Assembly: GCA_029448655.1 (NCBI GenBank)
Contig: JACCLO010000014.1
Location: 1,922,001 to 1,986,000, forward strand
Reading direction: 5' to 3'
Length of the DNA stretch: 64,000 bases
Source: Wolfiporia cocos
Taxonomy: Eukaryota; Basidiomycota; Agaricomycetes; Polyporales; Phaeolaceae
Shown piece after piece: positions 10,535 through 23,144 of this stretch (its first letter is position 1; every line of letters starts with the position of its first letter). The notes below the pieces were generated by a model. That model searched no databases and was not told the origin of the DNA. It saw only the letters and a list, made by a program, of their open reading frames with translations. A program made the translations under genes and the position numbers.

Positions 10535-11347
10535 TCACCCGATGCAGTGAGAGGGCATGTGAGGCAAACGCACCTGGGCTGTCATGCCACCCACCTCGCC
10601 CTGCACAGCCATCGCGAGCGGCGTAACGGACGAACGGGCACCCTTCCGAAGCTCTCGGCCGTTCACGCCGCATCCGATGCGTTCGGTGGCGACAAGGCTC
10701 GGCGAGCACGGGAACTGCTCCGTCGAGGCCTGCGCGCGCCGTGGCGCCCGCGCGAACTGCGACGCGGGAGGGCAGTCGACACCGGCGCGTGGATCGACGA
10801 GCCGTCCGTCTCGGTTGCTCGCGCTGTCCGTGAGCGAGCGCTCCTCCGAGTCCTCGTCATACCAGGACGCCCCCTCGACAGAGACGGCCGTCGGCGCAGA
10901 AAGGTCCGACGCGCGCATCCGCCACGGCGGGAGCGTGCGCATCCGCCACGGCGGGAGCGTGCGCATCCGCCACGGCGGGAGCGTGCGCATCCGCCACGGC
11001 GGGAGCGTGCGCATCGAGTCCAGCACCGCGCCGCCCCCTCCTGCACGAGGCACGCCATGTGTTCCTCCTCCGTCCGCCGGAGCATCCTGCGCGCCGTAGG
11101 GCGAGGGCGACGAGTTGTCGAGCTTGTTCAGCCTGGAGATCAGGGACGACGGGAGCGAGCGCTGTTTCTTGTGCTTCGCTGGCTTGGCCGACATGGGCTG
11201 CGGGAGGGCCAGAGGGGAGGGCTTTGGACACGCCGCTGTGCGCTCCTTGTTCAGCGTGATGTTCGACTCGTTCGGGTCTTCCAGCACGTCCGTTGCCTTC
11301 GTTGGTGCGCGATGACGGGCGTGAACGGAGGAATGCTCGTACCGCAT
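10535..11347 (-). pseudogene. Chimeric ORF sharing the helicase gene's 5' end (U1/U2 junction)
   Basis: A 270-codon minus-strand ORF. Its first 15 codons resemble the putative first exon of the left-edge helicase gene (common GCATTCCTCCGTTC), then it diverges into a Ser/Pro/Arg-rich sequence with KPAKHKKQRS, LISRLNKLDN and YDEDSEERSLTDSAS that I cannot assign to a family. It contains the 24-bp repeat below. In U3 a single-base deletion destroys the frame, so it is probably not a maintained gene. Confidence 0.45.
10913..11008 (-). repeat. 24-bp minisatellite, 4 copies (U1)
   Basis: Four perfect 24-bp copies encoding MRTLPPWR repeats on the minus strand. The same site has two copies in U2 (20768-20815) and one in U3 (30611-30634). 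Confidence 0.95.
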
Positions 11348-12406
11348 TTCGATGTCTTTGTACTGTCAGACCGCACTCGCAGAGTGGCATCCTGCGGGTC
11401 AGCTCAAGTTGGCGGGGCTCGACAGAGGGGTTCGGAGAGAAGTGGCGGGTCTGGCAGCGGACGGATTCCACGTTGCCTTGGCGGCTATGGCAAGCTGCGC
11501 CCGCTCAAGGAGCTCTCCTTCCAACTTTAATCTACGGAGTGAGTTGCCTGTATTAGATGGACGAGCGGGTCTTCGAGACCGCGAAGTAGTGATCCTCATG
11601 CCAAAGCCTCAGCTCCCCTCATTTCGTCCATGGGTTCGCCTGAGATTTTCCGCAAACGCACTGCATGCATGTCGCTTCCACGCTGCCTGTTCGGCGCTAT
11701 TCATCATCAGAAGCGCACAATGTGAGCGCGCACTGGACATAGGGTTCAGCGGCCTGATGGTGTATGGGGACACATGTTTGTGTCGAATCGCATTACCGTA
11801 CGAGGCAACGCAGCTGCGATGCAGTGCAGATGTGGCGCGACCCCGGGGGCGCACGAGCACATGCCAACGCGATGTCACTTGCGGGCGCGATATACGCGTT
11901 CGCATCAGCAAGATCGGTCCGCAGAGCATACCAGGATCCGGTTGCTGGCGCGGTGAGCCGATGGATATGTAAATCCTGCGTCGCACGAAGAGACGGACGC
12001 TAAGCGCTACCGGAGGAAGGGTCGCGCCAAATACGATGCAAGCAAATATGTGAAGGCAGCTGAGTGTATTGAATGCGCCTCCCAGCTAGTACTTGCTAAG
12101 TTGGCGCACAGCTCGTTCGTGTAATTCCCTTTCACATCGGCGGCGGGCACCAGGGGCCTGTTTTCAGGAACCACGCGGGCAGCGGCTCCACGACAACCAG
12201 GCACCACTTGGCATCAATCCAGAATCCTCGAGCCGGGCGATAGATCCGGGCGCGTGCCGCCCACTTATGTCCTCGCCGCCTTTCTTGCTCGCTCCTTGTT
12301 CTCTACCACGTCGTCCCCCTCGTTCGTGCCCGTATACCACCGCGTCGCTCGCCGTCAGCAGCGTACCCATCCGCTCTCTAAGCACCACCCTCGTTTGTCC
12401 AGCACA

Positions 12407-13373
12407 ATGTTCGCCCGTACCGCTCTGACCTTCCTTGCCGCGACCGCACTGGTTCCGTCTGCTCTTGCGACCGTCTACGTGCGTATCGCGGTCATCGCAT
12501 CGGCTTCCAGTAGACGTTTACCTTTGGTTTTGCAGGTCACGTCCCCCGTTGAGGGCGATGTCTGGACTGCCGGCCAGAGCCAGACCGTCAGCTGGCAAGA
12601 TGACGGGGCTGAGCCCACCCTGGCGAGCTTCGGGAAGGCAAAGATCGCGATCTACGTAGGAACCAAGACCCAGCAGGTACTGCACAGCGGAACCAGATTG
12701 AAATCGAAATAACACCCTGCTCCGCAGACCTCTGTGCAGGATATCGCAACCAACGTCGACGTCGCGTCCACCTCCTCGATAAGCTTCACGCCCAGCGCCG
12801 CGGCCGGCCCTGACGGCGACTACTAGTAAGCGCTACGCCCACCCCTGCCGCCCGCCCACTCTGACGTCCCGGCGCCAGTTTCATCCGCTTCGACTCGCTC
12901 ACTCTCACGAACGTGAACAACACCGGGTTCCCCGCGCAGGCCTTTTCCGCGCACTTCAAGTAAGTCCCCCGCCGCGGCGCCGGCCATACGTCTGCTCACG
13001 CGCCGCCCGCAGCCTGACCGGCATGACCGGCGAGTTCAGCGCCGCCGTCGCGGACGAGATCGCCGGAATCTCCACGACCGCGTCCACCTCCAGCACCGCG
13101 GCAAGCACGTCCGCGTCCTCGACGAGCCCCGGGTCGTCCGGCTCGCAGACCTCGACCCAGACGGGGCCCTCGTCCTCGCAGAGCTCCTCGTCCTCGCAGA
13201 GCTCCTCGTCCTCGCAGAGCTCCTCGTCCTCGCAGAGCTCCTCGTCCTCGTCGGGCTCGTCCTCGACCACCGCCGCGGCCGGCGCGGTGAACGGCGCGGC
13301 AGGCCTCAAGGTCGGCGGACTCTCGAGCCTCGCGATGGCCGGTGTCGCGCTCGTCGCTGGGATGATGCTCTAA
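12407..13373 (+). CDS. Kre9/Knh1-domain GPI-anchored Ser-rich wall protein, copy 2
   Basis: Exons 12407-12478, 12536-12676, 12728-12825, 12879-12959, 13013-13373; 250 aa, all splice sites kept. Signal peptide, Kre9/KNH domain, two sequons, Ser-rich stalk and GPI tail are as in copy 1. The visible protein difference from copy 1 is Asp instead of Glu at residue 82. Without the MITE, its upstream region differs from that of copy 1, so expression could differ even though the product hardly does. Confidence 0.9.
13170..13241 (+). repeat. 18-bp coding minisatellite, 4 copies (U2)
   Basis: Same unit and number as in U1. Confidence 0.95.
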
Positions 13374-14377
13374 GCGCGTACCCGCCGCACACAGACAATT
13401 TCCCTCGCTTTCCCCGTCTGTCTTGAGTAGTTTCTCTGTTGGGTGTCGTCGGTGTTCTGAGTCTTGTCGATTGGCTTGTTCGGTGCCGCATCGATTGTCG
13501 TTTCGGTTCTGCGTCCTGTGCTCTTCTGGATCATGGACGCGGTCTCGTGCACATGTCTGGATGAAGGAACTCGAGGCGATGGATCTGTCGGGTATCTGGG
13601 CTCTGTTCGGCTTGGGCGGCGAGATCGAGGCAAGACTCCAGCGACAAGTTCGTGAGATAGGGAGAGGACAAGAGAGTAAAGAAAGGTAAGGCGTCGTGCA
13701 TCCCCTTACGTGCACTCTATGCACCCCTTCAAGCCAGGTGAGCGCGGCTTTCAGTTCGAATACGCCGCTTTCTAATGTGCCGCGTTTCCCCTCTCTCGGT
13801 GCACAAGCAGATCTAGACACGGCCAGTACAATCTACCGATGGCACACATAATCTACAGGTGGCCCATCCGATCTCCCGATTCCCTCCAGGCGAGTGCCCT
13901 CGGCCACGGCGCCGAATGACAGGTAAGCGGCGCGACCATCTTACCTTTGCAGACGACGCCGCGACGTCAGTTTGTACCGCGCGCGACCCCTGCGGCGGCG
14001 GCGACCGCGCTCGCTCGCCTCTCTTTCGGTGTCCTCACCACCGCAGATGCCCTCCTTCCACCGCTGCAGACGGCTCCCTCTCTCTCCTCAGCGCAGACCA
14101 AGTGTCCTCCCTCTCCCCGCCGCCGCACGAGTCCACGTCCCGCCGCGCGCGCACAGCCACATGCTCACGCGTGCAGCTGCGCGCACGCGGCGAAGCGTGG
14201 ACCGACCGTGCGTGCACTTGACCGGTCGCGCGCGCGCCCCTCCCCGCCGTCGATGGTGAGCTGCCGCGCTCACGACGTCGCCGCTCGCGGGAACGCCGTT
14301 CTCGGGGTTGGACCTTGTGTGCGCGCTCGAAGACGACAGGGGCAAGCGAGAGGAGAACGAGAGCGGACGAGGAGGGT

Positions 14378-14452
14378 GAACGAGGAGGATGGTCGAGGGG
14401 CGCGGACGAGGAGGATGGTCGAGGGGCGCGGACGAAGAGGATGGTCAAGGGG
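14378..14452. repeat. Purine-rich minisatellite, 3 copies (U2)
   Basis: One copy of the GGACGARGAGGATGGTC-containing unit more than in U1. Confidence 0.75.
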
Positions 14453-15159
14453 CGTGGGCACGAGAGGCGCGGACGAGGGGGGTGGGCACGACGAGCACAG
14501 CAGGGTGAGTCTACGCTGATCTCGTGGGTGCGGCGCGCGAGACGCGTCCGCAGCGGGGCCTCCCCACCCGGCGTGGAACGCGTCATTGGGCAGCGTCGGT
14601 GGCCGCGGCGTCTTCGTTGGTGGCGACGGCGGCGGCATCTTCGGCGGCGGCACCTTCGGCGTCGGCGTCGGCGTCGGAAAGGAGGCAGGCGAGCGTAGCA
14701 GCCGTGAGGCCGACCTCTGGCCAGAGGACGTCCGTCGACTTGCGCGCCGCCTCGTCCCCTGACCCTCTCGCCGCTCCCGTTGTCCTCCTCGCAGGAGGGC
14801 GAAACGTGAGGCTGAAGCGCGCGCGCGCGTTGTTTGTGGCAAGGGTGATCGATCGAACGACGGCCGTGGGCGGGAGAGTGCAGAGCGGGGGCGGGGCACG
14901 AGCGCAGGGACAGCGCAAAGGGCAGGTGAGGAGCACAGAGGTCATGGATGAGGCGGCGAGCGCGGAGAATGCAATGGAAGGAGGGATGAGAGAGCGCGAG
15001 GGGGGCTTCGACAGAGCTGACGCGCTCGCTCGCTCAAGATCGACCACTTGCCCGGATGTGGGCGAAGACGGTGTCTGCGCGCACCGCACGCCGACGAAAG
15101 CGCAACGCCGACAGACCGCCTGCCTGCTCTGGGCAAACAGAAGGTGAGGGCGGCTGCGA

Positions 15160-16024
15160 CGAAGCCCCCCTCCGAAGGGGTAAGCGGTTCAGTTGAAACC
15201 GTACGTCCGCCCTGTTGCCAGACCGATGTAGACTGAACTTCTCGTTGACATACAGGTCGAGTTCTTTGAATCCGATCGCGTGCACGATCCCCATGTACCA
15301 GCTGTCCGAATCATCGTTGGACTTCTTGACCAGTATCTTGTCGCCCGCTATGACAGAAGGTTTGCCTTCAGATAGGCCGGGAACTGACAGTCTGCGCACA
15401 TCTCCATCGATCACGAGCTATTCCTCCAACGAGATTGTCGAGTCACTGACCGGTACTTTGGGTAGACTGCCTTCATCTCAGTGTTATATAAATTGTAGCG
15501 GGATAGCTCCACGCTGCAATATCACAACCTCAGTCCAAACGTCGAAATCCAGCCTCAGGGAGTTTTACAGCGCACCTTCGCGCGTCCTCCTCAAGATGCA
15601 GGAGCACTTGCCAGAACTCGCTATAGTTCCCAACGCTCAGCTCACCAGGCATGAATCCCTTCACCCTCGCCTGATGCGCCGGGTTGTTGAGCGCCTCCGC
15701 CAATTCTGGAGGGATCGGGTACTCTCCAAGCTTCTTCACCCATTTAGTCTTGCTCCACGTCGGCGGGCGCGACGTCGGGATGGCACGCGGCTCGGGCTCG
15801 CGCGGCTTCCACGACGGCTTTACGTACGGTGCATGGGGCCGCAAGAAGTCGTAATCTGCGGCGAAGCCGACCACCGCGGAGATGCTGCAGAGGTGCGGAC
15901 GAGAGGCGCAGGCACGGCAACATGGTAAGTCCATGACGCTGCGCAGATCCCAGTCATCCGGCGCGAGACGCGTCGGCAGCGCTGCGTCCACACGGAACGC
16001 ATCCTTAGGCGGCGCGGGCGGCAT
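15160..16024 (-). pseudogene. Internal fragment of SDE3/MOV10-like helicase (U2)
   Basis: I see no change against the U1 fragment across the coding-like blocks: the same blocks from ISAVVGFAADYDF to VRFQLNRLPLRR, the same stop before LVIDGDVRR, the same truncation point before the ATPase core. Confidence 0.75.
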
Positions 16025-16029
16025 GTCCA

Positions 16030-16031
<2 letters not shown>

Positions 16032-16076
<45 letters not shown>

Positions 16077-16078
16077 GT
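16032..16078. repeat. GTC trinucleotide microsatellite (U2)
   Basis: Same length and same interruption as in U1. Confidence 0.9.
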
Positions 16079-19000
16079 CCACCATCCGTGGTCCGTTGTC
16101 GTCGTCCGCCGTCCGTTGTCGTCGAGGCAGGTGACCCCGGCGGAGGGTTGGCGAGCGCGGAGAATGCAGTCGACGGGAGGACGATCCAAGCAGAGCGCAA
16201 GGGGGCTATGACAGAGCGACGCCGGGCGCGCAGCACACACCGTCAACTGACGTGCGCGCTCAAGGCCGAGAACTTGCTCCCATCCAGACGAAGGGCGCAA
16301 AGCACGAGGGTGCCTAGGACAACACATGTCACCCCCCAGCGAGTGCTCGATGTGCGTACTCAGCGCCGCACAAGGGGACCACGACAACGGTGGAGGCAAG
16401 CGCCCGTCGAACACATCGTCGACTGACGAGTGCGCGACGCCCCCTACCTGCCTGCCCCGGGCAAGAGCGCAGAGGACGAGGGCGCGGTTGCGACGAAAGC
16501 GACGGCGCACGCGCTCCACGCACATCGTCGACGAGTGCTCGGCGCTGAACGCCGGCCACTCCCCTGACCACCAAGTCGTCGCCCTCGCCACCCTGCTCGC
16601 CGGAACGTGGGCCGCTCTGGGGACGCGGAGAGCACAGAGTGGGTGACGGTGAGTGACGGCCAGTGCGCGCGCGTGCCGTTGCGCAGGCGATGTCCACCGG
16701 ACTGGACGAGCCGGTCGAAGTGCATGCGTGCGTGGCCTGAGTGGGCACGGCAGCTCAGAGCGAGCACAGGTAGGTCTACGGCGGGTCGTTGCGCGCTCGC
16801 AACACGGCGACGACGGCGATGCTAACGAAAGGGAGGCCGAGATTCGGGGAGAAAGCAGGGAGGATGGCAGAAAGCCAAGAGCACGCAGAGAAGGCGGCGA
16901 GCGCATCGAGACGGGGATGCAAAGGTAGATCCAAGGCGGGCCGCTGCGCACACGTACCACGGTGGCGGCGCTGTGCACGTTAAGTAAGCGAGAACGGACG
17001 GTGAGGCAGGAGCAGGCTACGCACCTCCTGCACCGCGCGCACCACGTCTGGATGGGATGTGGTGTGGTATGTCATGCGTCTGTTGCTATGGGCAAGCAGC
17101 GTCGCGGTTTGATGGGCGTGCACCCTTGTGGTGAGGACGCCGCGGCGGCGGCGAATGGGGTGGTGGAAATGGAGACGAGAATACGGGAGGAGGAGGAGGA
17201 CGGATCAGGGGCAAGGGATAGGCACGGAGAGGCTGGCAACCAAGGTGAGTCTTCATATCTTCATACATTGGAAAGAGGCGTTTCTTGGGCACGTACCATT
17301 GAGCTCAATGTCGACGCAAGGTCTCGTGTCGATGAGACGAGAGCTTGCGACGCATCGGTCCTGTCCGACGCGAGCGGTCGTGTCAGTTGACGATGCGAGG
17401 CCGGCGTTGTACGACATGTGCGCCGCACCACTCTCCCCCATCGGCATTCGACGACGGGCGTGGTGTCGAGCGCAACGTGTCGCTGCAGCAGTGTCGCGTT
17501 GTGGCGGCCAGGGAAGATGGGGGCTGGGAGCTGGGAGCTGGAAATTGGAAGGTGGAAAGTGGAAGGTGGAAAGTGGAGGTGCAGACCATGGTGAGTGTAT
17601 ACCATGGTGAACTGCATGCTGTGTCAGCTGATGACAGAAAATCGGATAGTGATCAGGGCAGCCGTTCTGCAGCTGAAAGTCATCAAGACGTAAACCGACA
17701 CACCTCCACGGAGCATACCGATCGATGGTGGTATGCTCCATGGCTGCCTAGAGCTGTTGTCCCTCGTGCAGCGTGCCAGCTTGCCGAAACTTTGATAGGT
17801 GACCGAGAGTTACAATGTCTGTCCTTCCCTCGGGCAACGAACATGGTGAGTGATCTTCATTCTCACCTTTGACTCGCTCTGATCCATTTGTTCAAGATTT
17901 CAACGTCGACGTGCCCGAGAGGCGACACGACGATTGAGGCCTCCAGGTGATGCTGGCATCGATAAGGACGGCAGGAGAACGGGGATCGCCTAGGTCCTCG
18001 CGTATGTATCTTCCACGTCGCGCTATGCAGCGGCTACGATGCGTGATTGAATATGCATTCTTCGTCTTCGTCTGATCGGTGTGTTGGCCGTGTGAATGAC
18101 CGTGGCAGACTCGGCAAGGGCGCTGCCAGAGCACATGCAGCCCGTGTATTTACAGAAGAGTATCGTACATTCAACGAGACGTGCGGGCGGCGGCGGCGGT
18201 GGCGGCGGCGACGACCACAACCACGACGCAGCATACCTATGCTCCGCTCTGCCGCCCATCACATCCCGGGGTCCCCAAGGACGATCGCGAAGGGCACTTG
18301 TGGGTGCCCATCAGACGACGGGCCAGCGGTCTGGCTAAATCTGACGATAAGGAGGATCGCGTGATCCATCTGGTGACCCTCCCAGTTGGTAGCGAGTGGT
18401 AGGCGAGCCGATGGGCCATCGATTTGGGGCACCGGCGGAGACGGCGACGAAGCGGGTGAGCCGCGAGCGGTGGGATCATGAGGTAATGGAACGGCAGGGA
18501 GGGCCAGGCTCGCAACACGAGGCTCGCGAACGTCCAGCGTCAAGGGCTGAAGGTGCCCGCCGCTCGCCCTGCGCTGCGTTGCACTCGCCGGGGCGATTTC
18601 CACGCCAATATCGATGCGGGCGCCTTCGCCCTTCCTCCTCGAGTGTCTCGGTGCACCTGCACATCGATTTCCGCACAGCGTTGTGGGCTTGAGGTGAGTG
18701 GTTCTCCTCTGTCGTCTGAGCTCACTGCCATCACTAGAAAGCCCCGCGATGGGCACGAGTTCGAGCACAGATGGGTACAAGCGCCCTCTTAGCCGATGTC
18801 GTAATTTCATCTGCTCACGCGACGACTATTCTTGCATTCTCAGGCCGGTGGTCGGAGATGCCGTCACCGTCTCTGCACGCGAGGCTTCTTCGTTTCAAGG
18901 AGGTTCGGATTGCATCGGCGGTCGGGGCTCTACCAGCAAGTGCGCACGGACCCGGTCAGCGCGTATAAGAGGGCGGGCGAGGCGGACGGTGTGCTCAGCA

Positions 19001-20389
19001 GGTTTGCTCTGGGCCCTCTTGTCTCCGCCACCCTTCTGCTTTTACCATGTGTCGACTCGATTCCGGTCTCCGCTGCCACTCTCTGGGCGTAACCTCGCTA
19101 CGCGGTGAGTTGTCCTCTGTCGGCCCTGTACTGCATGGTGCTTACCACTCGCCCTGCAGCACATCGCGTCGTGCCGCATGCCGCTGACTGCACAGTCTCC
19201 GCCCCGTGTGGGTGAGGGATGGGCCTGCGCCGGCCTTATCGCCCTCTCCACATTGTATCGTAGTAGGTGAGCCATTTACGTCCGTTCGATGCTTACCGCG
19301 TCCGTTTGCGCACTATGGCGGGCTGCGCGTGCATCGTTCCCATTGGTCGGTGAGTTGCCTGTATCCCCCGTTCTGGATTGGTTGTGCTCATGCTGTGTGC
19401 CCAGTGACTCTTTGGAGAGCTCGGCTCCTGCTGAGCCGCCAATCGCGTATGTGCACGTCCTCTCGCCTTACCGTTGTGACCGCACATTCACCTTGCTCGT
19501 CAGATTCTCTTGTCACCATGGACGATGGGTGTCGCCCGACGCGACTTGAATGCCATTGCCCGCATCCGCTCGTCACCTGTAGGCTATCTCTGTCCTTTCA
19601 TCTCACGCTCGCGCTCATTCAAGACCGTCGATTCTGGCCAGGATCGTTCGCTGCGCGTGCTGTGAACCGTGCGCTGTCGTTCGGCCCTTCGCGAGTTGGA
19701 CGTCATACGTCGTCGAATACATGTATTGATTGTGTGCGATAACACCTGTGGTATATGGCACGTAGTGTGTGTATCGTAAACCGCACCGACAGGCCCTTGT
19801 AAGGCACCGTGGCACGACGCGCGGCCGTCGTGTCGAGCCGTCCTGCCGCCCGGACCGAACGTGACGGGTGAGGCTGTGGCGGACGTCAACGTGCACAGTG
19901 ACGCCTGTGTATCGTCGCCCAAGGCATCGCATGCCGCCCGACGCGCAACGTGCCTTCGCCGACGTGCCAGGGACAACTTGAGGGAGTACGCACCTGGGCA
20001 GGCGTCCCTGTTAACGAGCCCCACGACGTGGCTGTGGGCGGTGCGTGCGGCCACGGCTGGGCTATGTGTGAATCGCGCCAGCGCCAGCGCACAGGGCGAC
20101 CGCAGCAGTCTACGGTGCGCGCGCAGGAACATGTTTGCCGTCGTGCATCCCTCCTGTCAACCGCTCTGCGCCGCTGACCAGGCTGCGCCCAACAGCCACG
20201 GCGCGCGTACGACAACGGTGCACACACGATGTGGTGTGCCCGTTGCGGCCTACGGCGCGAACGGACGGGTGCCGTGCCGAGAAGACTCGACGCTGAAGCA
20301 CCCATCTCGTCCAAGCCCAGCGCGCCCAGCGACCAGGCTCGAATGTGCGCGCGATCACCGCGACGGCACTCCTCCTCCGCCGCGCGTGC

Positions 20390-21154
20390 TCACCCGATGC
20401 AGTGAGAGGGCATGTGAGGCAAACGCACCTGGGCTGTCATGCCACCCACCTCGCCCTGCACAGCCATCGCGAGCGGCGTAACGGACGAACGGGCACCCTT
20501 CCGAAGCTCTCGGCCGTTCACGCCGCATCCGATGCGTTCGGTGGCGACAAGGCTCGGCGAGCACGGGAACTGCTCCGTCGAGGCCTGCGCGCGCCGTGGC
20601 GCCCGCGCGAACTGCGACGCGGGAGGGCAGTCGACACCGGCGCGTGGATCGACGAGCCGTCCGTCTCGGTTGCTCGCGCTGTCCGTGAGCGAGCGCTCCT
20701 CCGAGTCCTCGTCATACCAGGACGCCCCCTCGACAGAGACGGCCGTCGGCGCAGAAAGGTCCGACGCGCGCATCCGCCACGGCGGGAGCGTGCGCATCCG
20801 CCACGGCGGGAGCGTGCGCATCGAGTCCAGCACCGCGCCGCCCCCTCCTGCACGAGGCACGCCATGTGTTCCTCCTCCGTCCGCCGGAGCATCCTGCGCG
20901 CCGTAGGGCGAGGGCGACGAGTTGTCGAGCTTGTTCAGCCTGGAGATCAGGGACGACGGGAGCGAGCGCTGTTTCTTGTGCTTCGCTGGCTTGGCCGACA
21001 TGGGCTGCGGGAGGGCCAGAGGGGAGGGCTTTGGACACGCCGCTGTGCGCTCCTTGTTCAGCGTGATGTTCGACTCGTTCGGGTCTTCCAGCACGTCCGT
21101 TGCCTTCGTTGGTGCGCGATGACGGGCGTGAACGGAGGAATGCTCGTACCGCAT
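20390..21154 (-). pseudogene. Chimeric ORF sharing the helicase gene's 5' end (U2/U3 junction)
   Basis: 254-codon version of the U1/U2 junction ORF, shorter by 16 codons because the 24-bp minisatellite has two copies instead of four; otherwise the same reading frame. Confidence 0.45.
20768..20815 (-). repeat. 24-bp minisatellite, 2 copies (U2)
   Basis: Two perfect copies; four in U1, one in U3. Confidence 0.95.
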
Positions 21155-22213
21155 TTCGATGTCTTTGTACTGTCAGACCGCACTCGCAGAGTGGCATCCT
21201 GCGGGTCAGCTCAAGTTGGCGGGGCTCGACAGAGGGGTTCGGAGAGAAGTGGCGGGTCTGGCAGCGGACGGATTCCACGTTGCCTTGGCGGCTATGGCAA
21301 GCTGCGCCCGCTCAAGGAGCTCTCCTTCCAACTTTAATCTACGGAGTGAGTTGCCTGTATTAGATGGACGAGCGGGTCTTCGAGACCGCGAAGTAGTGAT
21401 CCTCATGCCAAAGCCTCAGCTCCCCTCATTTCGTCCATGGGTTCGCCTGAGATTTTCCGCAAACGCACTGCATGCATGTCGCTTCCACGCTGCCTGTTCG
21501 GCGCTATTCATCATCAGAAGCGCACAATGTGAGCGCGCACTGGACATAGGGTTCAGCGGCCTGATGGTGTATGGGGACACATGTTTGTGTCGAATCGCAT
21601 TACCGTACGAGGCAACGCAGCTGCGATGCAGTGCAGATGTGGCGCGACCCCGGGGGCGCACGAGCACATGCCAACGCGATGTCACTTGCGGGCGCGATAT
21701 ACGCGTTCGCATCAGCAAGATCGGTCCGCAGAGCATACCAGGATCCGGTTGCTGGCGCGGTGAGCCGATGGATATGTAAATCCTGCGTCGCACGAAGAGA
21801 CGGACGCTAAGCGCTACCGGAGGAAGGGTCGCGCCAAATACGATGCAAGCAAATATGTGAAGGCAGCTGAGTGTATTGAATGCGCCTCCCAGCTAGTACT
21901 TGCTAAGTTGGCGCACAGCTCGTTCGTGTAATTCCCTTTCACATCGGCGGCGGGCACCAGGGGCCTGTTTTCAGGAACCACGCGGGCAGCGGCTCCACGA
22001 CAACCAGGCACCACTTGGCATCAATCCAGAATCCTCGAGCCGGGCGATAGATCCGGGCGCGTGCCGCCCACTTATGTCCTCGCCGCCTTTCTTGCTCGCT
22101 CCTTGTTCTCTACCACGTCGTCCCCCTCGTTCGTGCCCGTATACCACCGCGTCGCTCGCCGTCAGCAGCGTACCCATCCGCTCTCTAAGCACCACCCTCG
22201 TTTGTCCAGCACA

Positions 22214-23144
22214 ATGTTCGCCCGTACCGCTCTGACCTTCCTTGCCGCGACCGCACTGGTTCCGTCTGCTCTTGCGACCGTCTACGTGCGTATCGCGGTC
22301 ATCGCATCGGCTTCCAGTAGACGTTTACCTTTGGTTTTGCAGGTCACGTCCCCCGTTGAGGGCGATGTCTGGACTGCCGGCCAGAGCCAGACCGTCAGCT
22401 GGCAAGATGACGGGGCTGAGCCCACCCTGGCGAGCTTCGGGAAGGCAAAGATCGCGATCTACGTAGGAACCAAGACCCAGCAGGTACTGCACAGCGGAAC
22501 CAGATTGAAATCGAAATAACACCCTGCTCCGCAGACCTCTGTGCAGGATATCGCAACCAACGTCGACGTCGCGTCCACCTCCTCGATAAGCTTCACGCCC
22601 AGCGCCGCGGCCGGCCCTGACGGCGACTACTAGTAAGCGCTACGCCCACCCCTGCCGCCCGCCCACTCTGACGTCCCGGCGCCAGTTTCATCCGCTTCGA
22701 CTCGCTCACTCTCACGAACGTGAACAACACCGGGTTCCCCGCGCAGGCCTTTTCCGCGCACTTCAAGTAAGTCCCCCGCCGCGGCGCCGGCCATACGTCT
22801 GCTCACGCGCCGCCCGCAGCCTGACCGGCATGACCGGCGAGTTCAGCGCCGCCGTCGCGGACGAGATCGCCGGAATCTCCACGACCGCGTCCACCTCCAG
22901 CACCGCGGCAAGCACGTCCGCGTCCTCGACGAGCCCCGGGTCGTCCGGCTCGCAGACCTCGACCCAGACGGGGCCCTCGTCCTCGCAGAGCTCCTCGTCC
23001 TCGCAGAGCTCCTCGTCCTCGTCGGGCTCGTCCTCGACCACCGCCGCGGCCGGCGCGGTGAACGGCGCGGCAGGCCTCAAGGTCGGCGGACTCTCGAGCC
23101 TCGCGATGGCCGGTGTCGCGCTCGTCGCTGGGATGATGCTCTAA
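22214..23144 (+). CDS. Kre9/Knh1-domain GPI-anchored Ser-rich wall protein, copy 3 (short stalk)
   Basis: Exons 22214-22285, 22343-22483, 22535-22632, 22686-22766, 22820-23144; 238 aa. Twelve residues shorter than the other copies because the Ser-rich stalk lost two 18-bp units in frame; all other parts (signal peptide, Kre9/KNH domain, sequons, GPI tail) are intact. Asp at residue 82 as in copy 2. Its 3' flank has a longer variant (GGTCGGCTGGCTGC near 23300) shared only with copy 4. Confidence 0.9.
22977..23012 (+). repeat. 18-bp coding minisatellite, 2 copies (U3)
   Basis: Contracted by 36 bp relative to the three other copies; frame preserved. Confidence 0.95.

Larger units (their letters stand above)
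687..11320. repeat. Tandem segmental repeat, copy U1 (with MITE)
   Basis: First copy of the large direct repeat. Similarity to U2-U4 begins at the GAACGGAGGAATGCT motif near 687. From 687 to about 2560 this copy differs from the others by several small indels and substitutions, including a 697-bp element present only here; from about 2560 onward it is nearly identical to U2. It holds a Kre9-like gene (+), a helicase fragment (-), minisatellites and, at its right end, a sequence resembling the helicase gene's 5' end. Confidence 0.95.
11321..21127. repeat. Tandem segmental repeat, copy U2
   Basis: Second copy, 9807 bp, starting at GTGAACGGAGGAATGCTC. It has the empty MITE site at 12122-12123. 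Apart from the first 1.2 kb it differs from U1 mainly by minisatellite copy number and scattered single bases. Confidence 0.95.
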
